Shown here: in pieces, positions 41,453-42,948 of the stretch
Layout of the letters: every line of letters starts with the position of its first letter
Numbering within the stretch: the stretch's first letter is position 1
Source of the DNA: Microcystis wesenbergii FACHB-1317
GTDB taxonomy: Bacteria; Cyanobacteriota; Cyanobacteriia; Cyanobacteriales; Microcystaceae
NCBI RefSeq assembly: GCF_014696875.1
Contig: NZ_JACJQV010000185.1
Coordinates: 1-42,948, forward strand
Direction: 5' to 3'
DNA: 42,948 nt
Made by a program: the position numbers and the translations under genes
The notes under the pieces: model-generated
Database searches by the model: none
Seen by the model: only the letters and a program-made list of their open reading frames with translations
Told to the model about the DNA's origin: nothing

Positions 41453-41953
41453 ATGAAAAACCTGCTATTCATTTGGATTGTTTATGTTTTTAGTTTATGT
41501 GTTACTTCATGTAATCGGTCAAATGATCAGCAATCAATAAAAGTTTTAGATAACCAAGACAACAACGAACAGCAGGAAACATACTATGCAAGTGATATAA
41601 ATATAAAAATACTACATCCCTCTTCAATTTTTATGAGTCAGATTGGCAATGCACATTCGGCATATAACCCTGAAAACAAATGTCTTACCACTATTGAATT
41701 TACATCAGCACCACAATCATGGCAACCACCTTACTTCAAGATATTAGAGTCTAGTGTCGATGGCAAAAAAGAAGAATATAACTTGCCAGGAATTGTCGGC
41801 ATAAATACTGTTGACAAGAAGGGTAATTTATCTATTTTTTATGGCGAATTATTATCTGCACCTCTCGCAAGTAAGGTATTACAAGTCCGTACCTCTAATC
41901 TAAATTGCCAAAAATTGCACCTTACTATTGTACATGGTCTGTCGGCAATGTGA
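41453..41953 (+). CDS. Predicted lipoprotein, 166 aa
   Basis: The N-terminus (MKNLLFIWIVYVFSLCVTSC) is a short signal with a lipobox-like CVTSC, so Cys20 would be lipidated. The mature part begins with a polar Asn/Gln linker (NRSNDQQSIKV, NQDNNEQQ). A compact domain follows with SAYNPENKCLTTIEFTSAPQ, YNLPGIVGINTVDKKGNLSI and a conserved-looking C-terminal LNCQKLHLTIVHG; two further Cys may bond. No family was recognised. It is flanked by the two copies of the duplicated upstream region. Confidence 0.65.
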   Translation: MKNLLFIWIVYVFSLCVTSCNRSNDQQSIKVLDNQDNNEQQETYYASDINIKILHPSSIFMSQIGNAHSAYNPENKCLTTIEFTSAPQSWQPPYFKILESSVDGKKEEYNLPGIVGINTVDKKGNLSIFYGELLSAPLASKVLQVRTSNLNCQKLHLTIVHGLSAM

Positions 41954-41979
41954 GTGATATCTCCTAGCTATCGCCGTAG

Positions 41980-42036
41980 GGTGCGTTCCCTAATGCAAGT
42001 CCTACTACTCCACTGATCGATTTTGGGGAACGCACC
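41980..42036 (+). terminator. Long-stem inverted repeat downstream of the lipoprotein gene
   Basis: GGTGCGTTCCC (41980-41990) and GGGAACGCACC (42026-42036) form a perfect 11-bp stem with a 35-nt loop, 27 nt after the stop codon. There is no U-run beyond it, so it may be a dispersed hairpin repeat instead of a true terminator. Confidence 0.4.
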
Positions 42037-42189
42037 TTGCTCATTCATTGAAGTTGATAAGTCTAGGTGATCTAATATCCTCTGCCAGATTAGCACTTAA
42101 TTGGGGATAGATCATCTACTTCTTACATTAGTATGATCGCTGCTCTGGTAGTGGTGGAGGGTTCATAAAAAAATGTGCTAATCGGCATA

Positions 42190-42350
42190 ACAGACTTATT
42201 GTCGTGTTATTGGGAAAGTTTCTTGCGATCGCTCTATTTGAGAGTAATATAGGGAAAGATTTTTTTTAAAATGTGTATTGGGGGTGATGTGTGGAAAGTT
42301 TCCGTACAATATCTAGTTAGTCCCCAGTGACAAAGCCATTGGATTTTCAA
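42190..42350 (+). promoter_or_regulatory. Duplicated upstream region, copy 2 (before the EEP-family gene)
   Basis: This repeats blocks A and B of 41187-41440 with substitutions (GTGTTATTGGGAAAGTTTC, AATGTGTATTGGGGGTGAT, ATATCTAGTTAGTCCCCAG), ending TTGGATTTTCAATA 9 nt before the ATG at 42359. The position immediately upstream of both genes suggests shared regulation or duplication of a larger unit. 42037-42189 has no visible feature. Confidence 0.75.
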
Positions 42351-42358
42351 TAGATGTT

Positions 42359-42742
42359 ATGCTGACCAGTATTTTGCTGTGGTCGATCGCACTTAGCCTG
42401 TTGCTAATCAGCTTCACACCTGGAGTATGGTACAAGCTGTGGTTTTTTGAGATTCTGGGGACAGGCTATCTTTGGTTTGCGGGCTTGACTTTGATCTTGC
42501 TGTTGGCTCTGTTTTTACCCAGGTTCCGCCCTTCGCGCCGGAAATTGATGATCACGTTAGCTGTCGGACTGGGGTTTTATGCCAGCACAATTGGTACCTG
42601 GTATGTTCCGAGGTTGCGAGATGCTAGAACTGGTGGTTTCCCATTGACTGTAATGACCTACAACGTCAACTACCAACTATGGGAGACCAGTGCCGTGACT
42701 AACCTAGTTCGGGCAAATCCCGTAGTGGGACTTAAACGCTAA
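42359..42742 (+). pseudogene. Endonuclease/exonuclease/phosphatase-family membrane protein, truncated by an IS
   Basis: The frame encodes three hydrophobic N-terminal helices (SILLWSIALSLLLISFTPGV; GYLWFAGLTLILLLALFL; LMITLAVGLGFYASTIGTW), then FPLTVMTYNVNYQLWETSAV, the first strand and Asn of the EEP (DNase I-like) fold. After VRANPV, where the catalytic Glu segment should follow, it switches to VGLKR and a stop. The remaining about 200 residues are missing; an IS701-type transposase starts 60 bp on. The insertion point is inferred near 42722-42727. Confidence 0.8.
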
Positions 42743-42802
42743 ATAAAGATCAAATCGAGTATAATCGTTAAAGAATAAGCACTTTACGTTGAAAGAGCAG
42801 CG

Positions 42803-42948
42803 ATGAAAGAGACAACCCCAGCCGCGATGCCCCCATGCTTTGACCGATGGTGTCGGCGGTTTGACAATTGCTTCAAAAACGAAGCGCAAAAAAACGGCTT
42901 CAGACAATATTTAGGAGGATTATTAGGGGAAAGTGAGAGGAAAAACCT
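42803..42948 (+). CDS. IS701-like transposase, N-terminal part, cut by the window edge
   Basis: The open frame starts MKETTPAAMPPCFDRWCRRF and continues DNCFKNEAQKNGFRQYLGGL, LGESERKN up to the edge. This matches, from memory, the N-terminus of IS701-family (DDE) transposases frequent in Microcystis. The element must begin upstream within the disrupted EEP gene; the short leader 42727-42802 would be its left end. The right end and the other half of the EEP gene lie outside the window. Confidence 0.75.
   Translation, partial: MKETTPAAMPPCFDRWCRRFDNCFKNEAQKNGFRQYLGGLLGESERKN

Overview
The window reads as chromosome of a unicellular bloom-forming cyanobacterium, most like Microcystis aeruginosa. 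Reasons: dispersed HIP1 octamers (GCGATCGC, e.g. 4622-4629), heptamer satellites of the STRR type, DevBCA, FutA, GlnN, PEP-CTERM and DUF2499/DUF3593 genes that are typical of cyanobacteria, and IS630- and IS701-type transposase fragments at the two window edges. The species is inferred from remembered protein resemblance; no search was run.

Layout. 1-3500: IS630 fragment, small membrane ORF, two hypothetical genes and a UvrD-type helicase. 3500-6550: tilS and hemF, each ending inside or against heptamer satellite DNA, then a DUF2288 gene. 6660-10491: TetR regulator with a palindromic operator and a devB-devC-devA exporter operon. 10507-13341: tRNA-Ser(GCU), a radical SAM protein and penicillin-binding protein 2, convergent with a 4-nt overlap. 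13374-16609: satellite DNA, a truncated NTF2/OCP-C-terminal-domain-like gene, frmA, a stack of three tandem repeats and the iron-binding protein FutA behind a possible Fur box. 16858-24162: TPR/O-GlcNAc-transferase-like protein, CobT-like protein, VapC-type toxin-antitoxin pair, DppC-type permease, thioredoxin, class I/II aminotransferase and a PEP-CTERM remnant.

24228-27892 is the most unusual part: a minus-strand array of Rpn-family PD-(D/E)XK nuclease genes. Two near-identical full-length copies, one full-length copy of a second (DUF2887-like) subfamily, three C-terminal-tail-only ORFs and a chimeric pseudogene alternate, mostly with coupled start/stop codons. Every full-length gene carries an internal Shine-Dalgarno plus ATG exactly where the nuclease domain gives way to the variable tail, and each tail-only ORF starts at that same signal. 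This is the architecture expected for nuclease toxins with intragenic antitoxins, here with extra stand-alone tails. A 187-bp ISL3-type MITE with perfect 8-bp target duplications sits at the stop codon of one copy.

28083-37644 is mostly conserved housekeeping: YggT, an exported protein, grxC-gshB (glutathione), DUF2499-DUF3593, a GT2 glycosyltransferase, Tab2, a carotenoid oxygenase and type III glutamine synthetase with a clear terminator. 37933-39600 holds a family of palindromic repeats surrounding a PEP-CTERM gene and a solitary antitoxin. 39604-42948: folate/biopterin transporter, a lipoprotein gene and an EEP-family gene that share a duplicated upstream region; the EEP gene is broken by an IS701-type insertion at the window edge.
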